Made by a program: the position numbers and the translations under genes | DNA from: an uncultured Acidipila sp. | GTDB lineage: Bacteria > Acidobacteriota > Terriglobia > Terriglobales > Acidobacteriaceae | Assembly: GCA_937859835.1 (NCBI GenBank) | Contig: CALMAN010000048.1 | Coordinates: 1 to 58,533 of the forward strand | Length of the DNA stretch: 58,533 bases | Direction of reading: 5' to 3' | Part shown: positions 16,376 through 25,440 of the stretch, in pieces | Position numbering within the stretch: position 1 is the stretch's first letter | Layout: every line of letters starts with the position of its first letter | Notes under the pieces: model-generated | Told to the model about the DNA's origin: nothing | The model's database searches: none | What the model saw: only the letters and a program-made list of their open reading frames with translations

Positions 16376-17023
16376 ATGTCAGAGAAGATCATTGCCGCGC
16401 TCGCCGGCTTCATCACGGCGATCATCGCCGCTTCCGGGTACCTGGGCATCGCACTGCTGATGGGCATCGAGTCGGCCTGCGTGCCGCTGCCTTCAGAGAT
16501 CATCATGCCCTTTGCGGGCTACCAGGTGTACCTGCACCACCTGACGCTTTGGGGGGTGGCGACGGCGGGTGCGCTTGGCTGCAACCTGGGTTCCGTGGTG
16601 GCCTACTGGGTGGGCGCCTATGGCGGGCGGCCTTTGGTAGAGCGCTTTGGGCGCTATGTGCTGCTCAGCCGGCGCGATCTGGACCGCACCACGCGCTACT
16701 TTGAGCAGTACGGCGGCATCACGGTGCTGCTGGGCCGCCTGCTTCCGGTGGTGCGCACCTTTATCGCACTGCCTGCCGGGATCGCGCGCATGCCGCAACT
16801 GCGCTTCCACGTGTACACCTTTCTCGGCTCCTGGCCGTGGTGCTTTGCCCTGGCCTATGTCGGCATGAGACTGGGCGAGCACTGGGATACCGATCCACGG
16901 TTCAAAGCCGCCTTCCACCGCTTCCATCTCGCGGTCGAGCTTGCCATCCTCCTTGGCCTTGCCTGGTTCGTGTGGAGCCACGTGCGGCGAGGGCGGGACA
17001 GCCACCAGGTCGCAGCTCTCTAG
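16376..17023 (+). CDS. DedA-family inner-membrane protein
   Basis: 215 residues with five or so hydrophobic segments. The SNARE-associated/VTT core shows the family marks: ESACVPLPSEIIMPFAGY near residue 32, GRLLPVVRTFIALPAGIARM near 120, and a buried Gly/Pro pattern. DedA proteins are inner-membrane transporters or flippases; some recycle undecaprenyl phosphate or flip phosphatidylethanolamine. The ATG at 16376 is preceded by TATACT at 16362-16367, a good -10 box placed so that the transcript would start at or next to the ATG; no convincing -35 or Shine-Dalgarno is seen. The upstream ATG at 16337 is therefore rejected. Confidence 0.9.
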   Translation: MSEKIIAALAGFITAIIAASGYLGIALLMGIESACVPLPSEIIMPFAGYQVYLHHLTLWGVATAGALGCNLGSVVAYWVGAYGGRPLVERFGRYVLLSRRDLDRTTRYFEQYGGITVLLGRLLPVVRTFIALPAGIARMPQLRFHVYTFLGSWPWCFALAYVGMRLGEHWDTDPRFKAAFHRFHLAVELAILLGLAWFVWSHVRRGRDSHQVAAL

Positions 17024-17130
17024 CACAGCCCCGGGGTATTTGCCAAAGCCCTCCTGCAAAGGTGACACTTGTCTGTTTGGGGACAAGCCCCGAAAGCGAC
17101 TTTGTGTGGGGAAGGACGGAAATACAAGGA

Positions 17131-18444
17131 ATGGAAACAGCGAAGCCCAAGCAGCCTACCGGCAAGCTTGGGGTCATGACAGTAGGGATGGGCGCGGTCG
17201 CAACAACTTTGATCGCAGGCGTCGAAGCAGTGCGTCGCGGATTGTCCAAGCCCATCGGCTCGCTTACGCAGATGGGGCACATTCGCCTGGGCAAGCGAAC
17301 CGATGAGCACTCTCCCTTGATCCACGAGTTCGTTCCGCTCGCCTCGCTCGACGACATCGAGTTCGCAGGCTGGGATATCTTCAACGTCAACATGTACGAG
17401 GCCGCAAGCACTGCGAACGTGCTGGAACGGTCCCATCTGGAAACGATCCGGCCCTTTCTCGAAGCGATCAAGCCGATGCCGGCGGTTTTCGACCAGCACT
17501 ACGTAAAGCGGCTCAGCGGCACGCACGTCAAGACCGGCCGCTCCAAGTGCGATCTGGCCCAGCAGGTGCGGTCCGACATCCAGCAGTTCTCGGCCACCGT
17601 GGACCGGGTCGTTGTGATCTGGTGCGGTTCCACCGAGATCTTTATCGAACCGGCCGCGGTGCACGCGACGCTGGCCTCCTTTGAGGAAGGGCTGAACAAT
17701 GACGACCCGGCCATCGCACCCTCGCAGATCTATGCGTACGCCGCGCTGATGGAAGGCGTTCCTTTCGCGAATGGCGCGCCGAATCTGACCCTGGATCTGC
17801 CCTGCATGGTCGAGCTGGCCCGCAAGACCCACACGCCTATCTGCGGGAAAGACTTCAAGACCGGTCAAACCTTTATCAAGACCGTGCTGGCTCCGGCGTT
17901 TAAAGCGCGCATGCTGGGTGTCGCCGGCTGGTACTCGACCAACATCCTGGGCAATCGCGATGGCGAAGTTCTGGACGATCCGGAGTCCTTCAAGACCAAG
18001 GAAGAGTCCAAGCTGGGTGCGCTTGAGTACATCCTGCAGCCCGAGTTATACCCTGACCTGTACTCGGATATGTACCACAAGGTGCGCATCAACTATTACC
18101 CGCCCCGCGGCGATAACAAGGAGGGCTGGGATAACATCGACATCTTTGGCTGGCTCGGCTATCCGATGCAGATTAAGGTGGATTTTCTTTGCCGCGACTC
18201 GATTCTGGCGGCGCCGCTGGCACTGGACCTGGTGCTCTTCATGGACCTGGCGAAACGGACGCCGGAGCTCGCCGCCGCGGGCATCCAGGAGTGGCTCAGC
18301 TTTTACTTCAAGGCTCCCCAAACCGCTGAAGGGCTTTACCCCGAGCACGACCTGTTCATCCAGTTGATGAAGCTCAAAAATACCCTGCGGCACATCATGG
18401 GAGAAGACCTGATTACCCATCTTGGGCTCGAGTATTACGAGTAA
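17131..18444 (+). CDS. ino1: Inositol-3-phosphate synthase
   Basis: 437 residues. It has the Rossmann start VMTVGMGAVATTLIAGVEA, the catalytic-domain block GKDFKTGQTFIKTVLAPAF with conserved lysines near residue 245, GWYSTNILGNRDGEVLDDP, and KVRINYYPPRGDNKEGWDNI near the end. The enzyme converts glucose-6-phosphate to L-myo-inositol-1-phosphate using NAD. In bacteria this feeds inositol phospholipids or compatible solutes. The ATG at 17131 follows AAGGA immediately and GAAGGA 14 nt upstream; the long open frame before it covers the DedA gene and is a shadow. It is monocistronic; no phosphatase or PI-synthase gene is adjacent. Confidence 0.93.
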   Translation: METAKPKQPTGKLGVMTVGMGAVATTLIAGVEAVRRGLSKPIGSLTQMGHIRLGKRTDEHSPLIHEFVPLASLDDIEFAGWDIFNVNMYEAASTANVLERSHLETIRPFLEAIKPMPAVFDQHYVKRLSGTHVKTGRSKCDLAQQVRSDIQQFSATVDRVVVIWCGSTEIFIEPAAVHATLASFEEGLNNDDPAIAPSQIYAYAALMEGVPFANGAPNLTLDLPCMVELARKTHTPICGKDFKTGQTFIKTVLAPAFKARMLGVAGWYSTNILGNRDGEVLDDPESFKTKEESKLGALEYILQPELYPDLYSDMYHKVRINYYPPRGDNKEGWDNIDIFGWLGYPMQIKVDFLCRDSILAAPLALDLVLFMDLAKRTPELAAAGIQEWLSFYFKAPQTAEGLYPEHDLFIQLMKLKNTLRHIMGEDLITHLGLEYYE

Positions 18445-18470
18445 GTCGCGCGCCCGCACGCGCTTGTCAG

Positions 18471-18659
18471 TCATTCTCCTGCTTCGCACGCGGGCGAAGC
18501 GAACCTCCGGCGGACGTAGCCGGTAAGGACCGCGTTGCTTACATCCAAGGCCCGGGCTACGTCCACAACCGTGGCTTTCGCGGGCCCCAAGCGACCGATT
18601 CCCTCTGCAGCCGCGGCCAGGATGCGCTCGCGGAACAGCGGAGGATCAGCCGGAGGCAT
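18471..18659 (-). pseudogene. Truncated TetR-family regulator
   Basis: 62 codons covering only the start of a TetR DNA-binding domain: RERILAAAAEGIGRLGPAKATVVDVARALDVS, after which the recognition helix is disturbed (NAVLTGYVRRRF) and a stop comes soon. The ligand-binding domain is absent. It lies 78 bp downstream of the aldo/keto reductase on the same strand. Probably a decayed remnant; a functional peptide is unlikely. Confidence 0.6.
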
Positions 18660-18737
18660 GGAAGCCGCTAGGCAGGCGCTCCGGCGCGAGTGGTTCGTTT
18701 GCCGGCGCGCAGGCCGCGCCCGGAAAGCCTTTCAGGA

Positions 18738-19631
18738 TCAGTGGCCCACCGGCGGCGCGACCGCGGCGATCGTGTCCAGCTCTGCCAGCAGGTTTGGAGG
18801 CAGCGTGAGCCGGCCGGCTTCGAGGTTCTCCTGCAGGTGAGCTACCGACGAAGTGCCGGGGATCAGAAGCACGTTGGGGGAGCGATGGAGCAGCCATGCG
18901 AGCGCGACCTGCGTGGGGGTCGCCCCCAGCAGACCCGCAACCGCCGACAAAGTTGCAGATTGCAGGGGATTGAAGCCGCCGAGCGGGAAGTAAGGAACGT
19001 ACGCGATGCCGTCTCGCGCCAGGTCGTCGATCAGGGCTTCATCGTGACGATGAGCCAGGTTGTAGTTGTTCTGCACACATACGATCTCGCAGATCCGGCG
19101 CCCTTCGGCCACCTGCGTGGGCGTGACGTTGCTCAGGCCGATGTGCCGGATCAGCCCCTGCTGCTGGAGCTCGGCCAGCGTGGTAAGGGGCCCCTCAAGC
19201 GAACCCTCGCCGGGACCGCGGGTGCCGAACATGCTGCGCAGATTGACCACTTCCAGCGCGTCGAGCCCCAGGTTGCGCAGATTGTCGTGCACCGCTTGGG
19301 TCAGCTCTTCCGGCGAAAGAGCCGGAAGCCACGATCCATCCTCGCCGCGCCGGACGCTGACCTTGGTGACCAGGACCAGATCCTCAGGGTAGGGCGACAG
19401 GGCCTCGTGGATGATCTGGTTGGTGATATGCGGACCGTAGAAGTCCGAGGTATCAATGTGGTTTACCCCGGCAGCAACGGCCTCCCGAAGAACAGCCACG
19501 GCAGCGGCGCGGTCCTTGGGCGGACCAAAAACACCCGGCCCGGCCAGCTGCATGGCACCGTAGCCGATGCGTGCGACGGTCCTGGACGTACCGGGAAAAG
19601 TGAACCGGCCGCCTAATGCTTGCTCCTGCAT
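18738..19631 (-). CDS. Aldo/keto reductase, YdbC-like
   Basis: 297 residues with a TIM-barrel AKR pattern: IGYGAMQLAGPGVFG at the start, Asp and Tyr in IDTSDFYG, Lys in VLVTKV and a late LIPGTSSVAHLQENL cofactor segment. The position normally held by the catalytic His reads VVNLRSM, so the His is replaced, as in the YdbC-like subgroup. The substrate is unknown. AGGAG lies 7 nt before the ATG at 19631. A truncated TetR gene follows it on the same strand, which may once have been its regulator. Confidence 0.88.
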   Translation of the reverse strand: MQEQALGGRFTFPGTSRTVARIGYGAMQLAGPGVFGPPKDRAAAVAVLREAVAAGVNHIDTSDFYGPHITNQIIHEALSPYPEDLVLVTKVSVRRGEDGSWLPALSPEELTQAVHDNLRNLGLDALEVVNLRSMFGTRGPGEGSLEGPLTTLAELQQQGLIRHIGLSNVTPTQVAEGRRICEIVCVQNNYNLAHRHDEALIDDLARDGIAYVPYFPLGGFNPLQSATLSAVAGLLGATPTQVALAWLLHRSPNVLLIPGTSSVAHLQENLEAGRLTLPPNLLAELDTIAAVAPPVGH

Positions 19632-19803
19632 CCACGCACTCCTTTACTGGACAACATCTGCATGGTACCCCTGTTTGGTCCCAACTATCGACTTTCGACA
19701 CCTGAAACGCAGGAGGGCCTTCACCCAGCTTTCGCTCCAGAGCGAGCCGCGCTTGGGGCCGGATGCGCGGGCGAAGGAAACGGAGCTGGCTACGATACCC
19801 TGC

Positions 19804-20075
19804 ATGCACCGCTCGGCTGGGACGCCGCCTCCCTTCTCCCTGTTCGGCCTGTGTGTGCTGCTGGGCGCCGCCGTATCCGGGTCAGGGCAGGCGCATACTC
19901 GAAGCGGACCATTCTGATCTACCCATCAAACCAGGCGATCGCCGAGTGCAAGATGGTGACCAACAGCTACGGCGCCGAGTTTGGGCAGGCGTCGGGGCAG
20001 TTCTTAGCATGATCACGCGCAGCGGGAGCACTTGCTACCAATCGCAAGCGGGCATTGTATGGTGTGCGCGCCCAC
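19804..20075 (+). pseudogene. Relic of a TonB-dependent receptor gene
   Basis: A short signal-peptide-like reading (MHRSAGTPPPFSLFG followed by a hydrophobic stretch) begins at 19804. From about 19911 a second frame gives IYPSNQAIAECKMVTNSYG then AEFGQASGQ, and near 20003 a third frame continues SMITRSGST. Together these match the plug segment (EFKMVTNSYSAEFGR..G..N.ITRSGSN) of Oar-type receptors. Most of the gene is missing and at least two frame changes are needed. The rest of the 484-bp gap between 19631 and 20115 holds no other gene; a GC hairpin at 20078-20094 lies near the nagB-II end. Confidence 0.55.
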
Positions 20076-20114
20076 GCGGCAGGGCCGCCCTGCCGGATCC
20101 GGCCGGGAAGTCTG

Positions 20115-21221
20115 CTAGGCCACGGGCACAGACTTGACCAGATTGCGAGGGCGATCAACATCGATCCCGTGGGTCAAGGCGACATAGTAGGCGAAAAGCT
20201 GCAGTGGAACGACTTCGAGCAGCGGCAGCAGATGCTCCGGGGCCGGCGCTACCTCGATGCTTTCGCGCACCAGCGGCCGGACCGTCGTGTCCCCGCGATT
20301 GTTCAGGGCCAGAAGAGACGCCCCCTGCCCTTCGAGGATGCCGAGCAGCTTCGAGGTACTCGCATAGCGGCGCCGCGAGTCCTGGTCGTCGGGATCATAC
20401 GCGGCAAGAACCACCAAAGGAACCTGGTCGCTGACCAGCGCGTTGGGCCCGTGCAGTACCTCGCCCGATGGGTAGCCTTCGGCGTGCACATACGAGCTCT
20501 CCTTGAGCTTGAGCGCCCCCTCGCGCGCCAGCGGGTAGTGAATGCCTCGCCCCAGAAACAGGTAACTCGCCGCGCCTCGAAATGCTTCCGCGCAGGCCTC
20601 CGCGCGCTCCGCCCAGCCCGGCAGCGCTGCCGCCATGACGCCGGGGATCGCCCGCAGGGCGCCGAGATGCCCGGAAACGGCAGCAGGGGACAAGCAGTTT
20701 CGCGCTTCCCCGGCGGCAAGCGCCAGCAGGTACAGCAGAGCGAGCTGATTGGTAAAGCTCTTTGTGGCCGGGATGGCGTGCTCCACGCCAGCTTCGGTAC
20801 ACAGTGCCACGTCTGCCTCGCGCATCATCGTTGAGTCCGGCACATTGGTGATGGCGATGGTAGGCTGCCCATGCTCCTTCGCCGCTCGCATGGCCGCAAG
20901 CGTGTCGGCGGTTTCGCCCGACTGCGAGATCACCAGCACCACCGCCGAAGGCGTTGTGTTGCTGGTCCGGTAAAAGTATTCGCTTGCGTATTCCACGTCG
21001 ACAGGGAGGCCGCTGAAGTCCTCGAAGCTGATTTCCGCAATCAAGCCGGCATGCCGGCTCGAACCACTGGCGATGATGACCAGCGAGGAAGCCCCGGCAA
21101 GCAGCCGCCGCGCCGGGGCGAACACGTCTTCCCGCAGCCGCTCTCCATCCGCTGCCAGGGCGAGGAGCCGCCGCAGCGCTTCTGGTTGCTCAAAAATCTC
21201 CCGCAACATGGCATGCTTCAT
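20115..21221 (-). CDS. SIS-domain glucosamine-6-phosphate deaminase, NagB-II type
   Basis: About 368 residues made only of the isomerase half of GlmS: two SIS domains, with ASGSSRHAG near residue 50, VLVISQSGETADTLAA near 95, and KELSYVHAEGY-like ESSYVHAEGYPSGEVLHGP near 255. The N-terminal glutaminase domain with its catalytic Cys is absent, so it cannot use glutamine. Such proteins (NagB-II/GlmD) deaminate glucosamine-6-phosphate to fructose-6-phosphate. The context supports this: a beta-hexosaminidase and a sugar symporter lie directly upstream. ATG 21221 has GGGGGAG 6 nt upstream, better than the ATG at 21278. An AgaS-like role on galactosamine phosphate is an alternative. Confidence 0.8.
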   Translation of the reverse strand: MKHAMLREIFEQPEALRRLLALAADGERLREDVFAPARRLLAGASSLVIIASGSSRHAGLIAEISFEDFSGLPVDVEYASEYFYRTSNTTPSAVVLVISQSGETADTLAAMRAAKEHGQPTIAITNVPDSTMMREADVALCTEAGVEHAIPATKSFTNQLALLYLLALAAGEARNCLSPAAVSGHLGALRAIPGVMAAALPGWAERAEACAEAFRGAASYLFLGRGIHYPLAREGALKLKESSYVHAEGYPSGEVLHGPNALVSDQVPLVVLAAYDPDDQDSRRRYASTSKLLGILEGQGASLLALNNRGDTTVRPLVRESIEVAPAPEHLLPLLEVVPLQLFAYYVALTHGIDVDRPRNLVKSVPVA

Positions 21222-21301
21222 GGCGCTCTCCCCCAGCTTCCGCGTCGCCTGGCCCCTGCCCCCGGGCAAAGCCCTCAAAAGAAACCCTTACCCATCGCCG
21301 C

Positions 21302-23440
21302 TTAGCGGCCACGCGCTTCTGCCGCCAGCACCAGCTTTTCGATGGAAGGCAAAAACGTAAACCTCACCAGCGCCGTGTTGTGCGCGGACCGGGTAAGCAG
21401 TGCATCGGCCCGCTCTGCCCAGCCGGGAGGCGGCGCGGTGCGCGTGTCCACAAAGGTCAGGGCCTGGGCCCCGACCGCGCCCAGCTCTCCCAACTCGACC
21501 GCGAGGGGTTCGATATCGTTGAGGCGCGGCGTTTCGCGGGCAAGCTGCAGCAACGCCGGCGCGTTTCTTTGCCAGGCAAAAAAGCGCTCCTCGAGGTCAG
21601 CGATGGCTTCCCCACGGGTCGGCGGAAAGCCCTCCGGCACATCGCCGCTTGTGTCCGGGCTGTCTTTTCCTCCGGCCGGCAGCCGTACATCGCCGGCAAC
21701 GGCGTCTACATCGCCGGCCATCGCCTGACGCGAAGGCGGGTCGGCTACCACGGCGTCTACCAGGCGGTCGAGCGAGTTGTACGCGTCGGTGTGCTGCTCT
21801 TCCTCGCGATCGCTGAACGATACCGGTTCCGTTACCGACGCCAGCAGCTCGAGCGCTTCCGGGTGCAGTGTGCCGGCCAGGTTGCGCCGTAGCTGCTGCG
21901 GACCCGAGATATGGAGCAAACCCACATCCTCCAGCTCGAGCGACGCGCGGCGCAGCCGCTGGTACAGATAGGGGAGGTCGCGATTGCTTTGCGGAGACCA
22001 GAAGCGTTCGGCGACGGCAAGCGTGCGTGGCCATACCCGGCTATCCACGGTTTCCGGGTCGAGCTGCTCGGCCCACATGCAGACTTCGCCCCCCAGAACC
22101 AGCGTTTGCTGCCCGGCATCGAGCTTGGTGTCTGCCGGCAGCGGGTCCGCAAGAAACATCTGCGCCGAAGACTTCTGCGCGTCGAGATAGTAGGGCGCCG
22201 ACAGAATGCCCTCGTACCCCTGCCTGGCACCGGCAGCCAGTGACTCTTCGCCGCGCCAGCTTTGGATGACGATGTCCTTGGGCAGTGCCGGGTTGAGGAT
22301 CTCGTCCCAGCCAATCATGCGTTTGCCGTGCCGCTCGAGGATAGGCAGGAGCCGCTGGTTGAAGTATGCCTGCAGCTCGGGGGGCCCGGCGAAGCCCCGC
22401 CGCTGCATAAACGCGCGGATACGCGAGTTGGCCATCCACCCGGTGCCCGGCGTTTCGTCTCCGCCGATGTGGAAGTAGGCGTCCGGGAAGATCCCGCTCA
22501 TCTCGCCGATAAAGCCGTCCAGAAACTTGTACGTACTTTCGCGGGGCGGGTCGAGCTCCGCCACGGGAATGCCAAACGTTGTCGGCAGCGCCCGGATGTC
22601 CTCACCGGAGCCGATCTCCGGGTAGGCCAGGATCCAGCTGGTGCTGTGGCCCGGCATGTCGAACTCCGGCACAACACGGATGCCGCGCGCCCGCGCATAG
22701 GCGACGATGTCGCGCATCTGCTCCTGCGTGTAGAAGAGACCGCCCGAGCCGACGGAGGTCAACCTGGGGAACCTGCGGCTTTCCGCGCGAAAGCCCTGGT
22801 CGTCGGACAGGTGCCAGTGAAAGACGTTCAGCTTGGCAACCGCCATGCCGTCGAGCGTGCGCTTGATGACCGGCAGGGGCTCAAAATGCCGGCTTACGTC
22901 GAGCATGAAGCCACGCCATCGAAAGCGCGGCGCATCGTCGATCGTGATGGCCGGCAGCACGCAGGCCCCGCCCACATGGCTTGCCAGCTGCAGCAGCGTT
23001 TCCATGCCGTGCATCGCGCCCACATCGGTTGCAGCCGTCAACTGCGCGCCTGCAGGGGTCACGTCGAGCTTGTAACTTTCATCCTCATCGAGGCTCTGCA
23101 CGGCCTCGCCTTCCCGGGCAACCTCGATGGTCAGCGTGGCGCGACCCGAGGCCGGCCCGTTGACCGAACGCAGCACGTCCCCTCCGCAAGTCCGGTCCAG
23201 CCGCACCAGCATGCGATGCGCTGCATCGAGCAGCCGAGTGTCCGCGGTGAGCGCACCCGGAGCCCCGTTGCGGGCGAAGGCCACGGTGAAGTGCGACAGC
23301 CCATGCACGGGCGTCACGGTCAAGCTGCCGTCCGCCCGCTTGGCGGAGGCGGGCATGGGCATCAGCGCGATCTGCTGCGCACTTGCTGCCGCTGCGCCCA
23401 CGCAGGCCAGCACCACGGAACCGAAGAATCTCCACTGCAT
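21302..23440 (-). CDS. Beta-N-acetylhexosaminidase, GH20
   Basis: 712 residues. A signal peptide (ending ASAQQ) is followed by a GH20b N-terminal domain and the catalytic barrel. The Asp-Glu pair sits in HIGGDETPGTGW near residue 327; VFHWHLSDDQGFR, EFDMPGHSTSW and MIGWDEI form the substrate site. It removes terminal GlcNAc/GalNAc from chitooligosaccharides or glycans in the periplasm or outside. Near residue 570 there is an insertion rich in AGDV repeats, low in complexity, within a helical C-terminal region. The ATG at 23440 is preferred over a TTG two codons upstream. It lies in one operon between the symporter (about 19 bp upstream) and nagB-II. Confidence 0.92.
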   Translation of the reverse strand: MQWRFFGSVVLACVGAAAASAQQIALMPMPASAKRADGSLTVTPVHGLSHFTVAFARNGAPGALTADTRLLDAAHRMLVRLDRTCGGDVLRSVNGPASGRATLTIEVAREGEAVQSLDEDESYKLDVTPAGAQLTAATDVGAMHGMETLLQLASHVGGACVLPAITIDDAPRFRWRGFMLDVSRHFEPLPVIKRTLDGMAVAKLNVFHWHLSDDQGFRAESRRFPRLTSVGSGGLFYTQEQMRDIVAYARARGIRVVPEFDMPGHSTSWILAYPEIGSGEDIRALPTTFGIPVAELDPPRESTYKFLDGFIGEMSGIFPDAYFHIGGDETPGTGWMANSRIRAFMQRRGFAGPPELQAYFNQRLLPILERHGKRMIGWDEILNPALPKDIVIQSWRGEESLAAGARQGYEGILSAPYYLDAQKSSAQMFLADPLPADTKLDAGQQTLVLGGEVCMWAEQLDPETVDSRVWPRTLAVAERFWSPQSNRDLPYLYQRLRRASLELEDVGLLHISGPQQLRRNLAGTLHPEALELLASVTEPVSFSDREEEQHTDAYNSLDRLVDAVVADPPSRQAMAGDVDAVAGDVRLPAGGKDSPDTSGDVPEGFPPTRGEAIADLEERFFAWQRNAPALLQLARETPRLNDIEPLAVELGELGAVGAQALTFVDTRTAPPPGWAERADALLTRSAHNTALVRFTFLPSIEKLVLAAEARGR

Positions 23441-23459
23441 GCGCAACGTTCGCCTTTCC

Positions 23460-25256
23460 TTACCGGAACAGTGTCCAGCCTGTTCGTTCCAGGTTCCAGA
23501 TCATTAGCCCGGCGCTCGCCGCTGCGGCCGTAAACAGCAGCGCCGCCATCGCTGCATGGCCGAAGAGCAGCTCCCCTAGGCCGAACAGCATGCAGTAGAC
23601 AAGCAGCAGTCCCAGCACCCAGAGCAGCGTCGAGAAGGCAAGCAGGTTCCCGGGAGCATGCCCGGCAGCGCGCTGCCACTGCCGCCAGCCTGGTCCGGCC
23701 GGATGCACCTTTGCGTAGAAGCTGTTGAGCTTTTCCTCGGGTTCTGGCTTGGTCGCCATGGTGGTTACCAGCCACGTCACCGTGGTGAAGGCGGTAGCCA
23801 GGCAGAGGACCCACGCGAAGCCGTGCGCATCATCCGGGTTCAGTGGCCCGGCGGGCAGCAGCGGATCGTGCGCGCGCAGGCGGTCCGCCACCCAGGTCGC
23901 ACCCTTTGACTGCAGCCACAGTGATGAGGCGGCAGCGGCAAGCATCGCCGAGATTTCTGTCCACGCATTGATGCGCCACCAGAACCAGCGCAGGATAAAC
24001 ACCAGACCCGCACCCGCGCCGAGCGCCATCAGGAACTTCCACGCACCGGCGATGGACGTCATGTAGAAGGTCGCGACCGCCGAAGTCAAGGTCACCAGCA
24101 GCGTCGCCCAGCGCGAGGCAACCACGTAGTGGCGATCGCTTGCCTGCTTGCGCAGGAAGCGGCGGTACACATCGTTGATCAGGTACGACGCGCCTAGATT
24201 CATCTGGGTCGCGATGGTGGACATGTAGGCCGCGGCAAAGCCGGCCAGCATCAGCCCGCGCAGGCTGTGCGGCAGGTAGCGATTCATGACGAGGATGTAG
24301 GCGCCTTCCTTGTCGGGCGCGTCGGGCAGCACCGCGAGCGCGACCAGCGCGGTGAGCACCCACGGCCAGGGGCGAAGCGCGTAGTGCGCCACGTTAAACC
24401 AGAGCGTCGCCGCGACGCCGTTCTTTTCGTCCTTGGCCGAGAAGATGCGCTGAGTGATGTAGCCGCCCCCGCCTGGCTCCGCGCCCGGGTAGGAACTGGC
24501 CCACCAATTGACGCTGAGCAGGACCAGGAACTGCAGGAAAAACGGCCCGCGGCTTGAGGGGATAAAGGCGAGCGTCGAGAAGCCGCGCGCCTGATCCATG
24601 GACTGGATCTTCGCGGTGAGCGCATGCATGCCGCCCGCTGCTTCGACGGCAAAGTAGGCAAGCAGGATCACCATCGAAAGCTTCAGCACAAACTGGATCA
24701 GGTCTGTCCACAAGACGGCCCACAAACCTGACACGGCGCTATAGATCAGCGTGATGCCCAGGCAGATCATGACGGCGTTCAGTTTGCCGAGCCCGATGGT
24801 CAGGTACAGGATCTTCGCCATCGCCAGGTTGACCCAGCCCATGCTGATCGTGTTCACCAGGAAGACAAGATACAAGGCCCGAAAGCCGCGGAGAAAGGCG
24901 CCCGGCTTGCCCGCGTAGCGAAGTTCGATAAACTCCATGTCCGTGAGCACTTCAGAGCGACGCCAAAGCGGGGCAAAGAAGAAAACGGTGAGCATGCCGG
25001 AAAAGGCGAGAGACCACCAGACCCAGTTGCCGGAGATGCCCTGGCGGTAGATGAGCCCGGTGACCACGAGCGGCGTGTCGGCGGCGAACGTGGTAGCGAC
25101 CATGGAGGTCCCGGCGAGCCACCAGGGCACACTGCGCCCCGACAGAAAAAATTCGCCGATGTCGGTGCCGGCCCGGCGCGAAAAGTAGAACCCTATCCCG
25201 AGATTGAGTGCGAAATACGCAACAATGACCAGCCAGTCGCTGGAGGTGATCTGCAT
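23460..25256 (-). CDS. Sodium:solute symporter (SSS family), probable amino-sugar importer
   Basis: 598 residues with about 13-14 hydrophobic segments. N-terminal SSS motifs: YFALNLGIGFYFSRR, FFLSGRSVPWWLAGTSMVA and TTFAADTPL, the last being the sodium-site region of TM1-2. A long cytoplasmic loop near the C-terminus (TMATKPEPEEKLNSFYAKV) is followed by two to three more helices, as in the longer transporter forms. The substrate is inferred from its operon partners (GH20 hexosaminidase and NagB-II) as GlcNAc or a chitobiose-like sugar. AAGGGG precedes the ATG at 25256. It is the first gene of the operon. Confidence 0.88.
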   Translation of the reverse strand: MQITSSDWLVIVAYFALNLGIGFYFSRRAGTDIGEFFLSGRSVPWWLAGTSMVATTFAADTPLVVTGLIYRQGISGNWVWWSLAFSGMLTVFFFAPLWRRSEVLTDMEFIELRYAGKPGAFLRGFRALYLVFLVNTISMGWVNLAMAKILYLTIGLGKLNAVMICLGITLIYSAVSGLWAVLWTDLIQFVLKLSMVILLAYFAVEAAGGMHALTAKIQSMDQARGFSTLAFIPSSRGPFFLQFLVLLSVNWWASSYPGAEPGGGGYITQRIFSAKDEKNGVAATLWFNVAHYALRPWPWVLTALVALAVLPDAPDKEGAYILVMNRYLPHSLRGLMLAGFAAAYMSTIATQMNLGASYLINDVYRRFLRKQASDRHYVVASRWATLLVTLTSAVATFYMTSIAGAWKFLMALGAGAGLVFILRWFWWRINAWTEISAMLAAAASSLWLQSKGATWVADRLRAHDPLLPAGPLNPDDAHGFAWVLCLATAFTTVTWLVTTMATKPEPEEKLNSFYAKVHPAGPGWRQWQRAAGHAPGNLLAFSTLLWVLGLLLVYCMLFGLGELLFGHAAMAALLFTAAAASAGLMIWNLERTGWTLFR

Positions 25257-25440
25257 GCACCATCCCCTTGCAGAAATCGGACTCCAGCCAGGGAAGCTGA
25301 AACGTCAGCCTACACGAACAGCGCGCATTGCGGTCATCTTTGCTTGGAAGCTTTGTGGCGCGAGTAGCTGCCGGAGTGCCAGGCAGGAGTCTCAGGCTCC
25401 GTGCCGCTTGGGCGTAGAGCTGTTCCGCTCTCGCTCGCTG

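Noticed and set aside
14545-16506. 653-codon minus-strand frame across the glycosyltransferase and hemQ start
   Set aside because: It overlaps parts of three genes, has no domain and a shadow-like composition.
20078-20094. GGCAGGG/CCCTGCC hairpin as terminator of the nagB-II gene
   Set aside because: The loop is only 3 nt and no T-tract follows on the minus strand.
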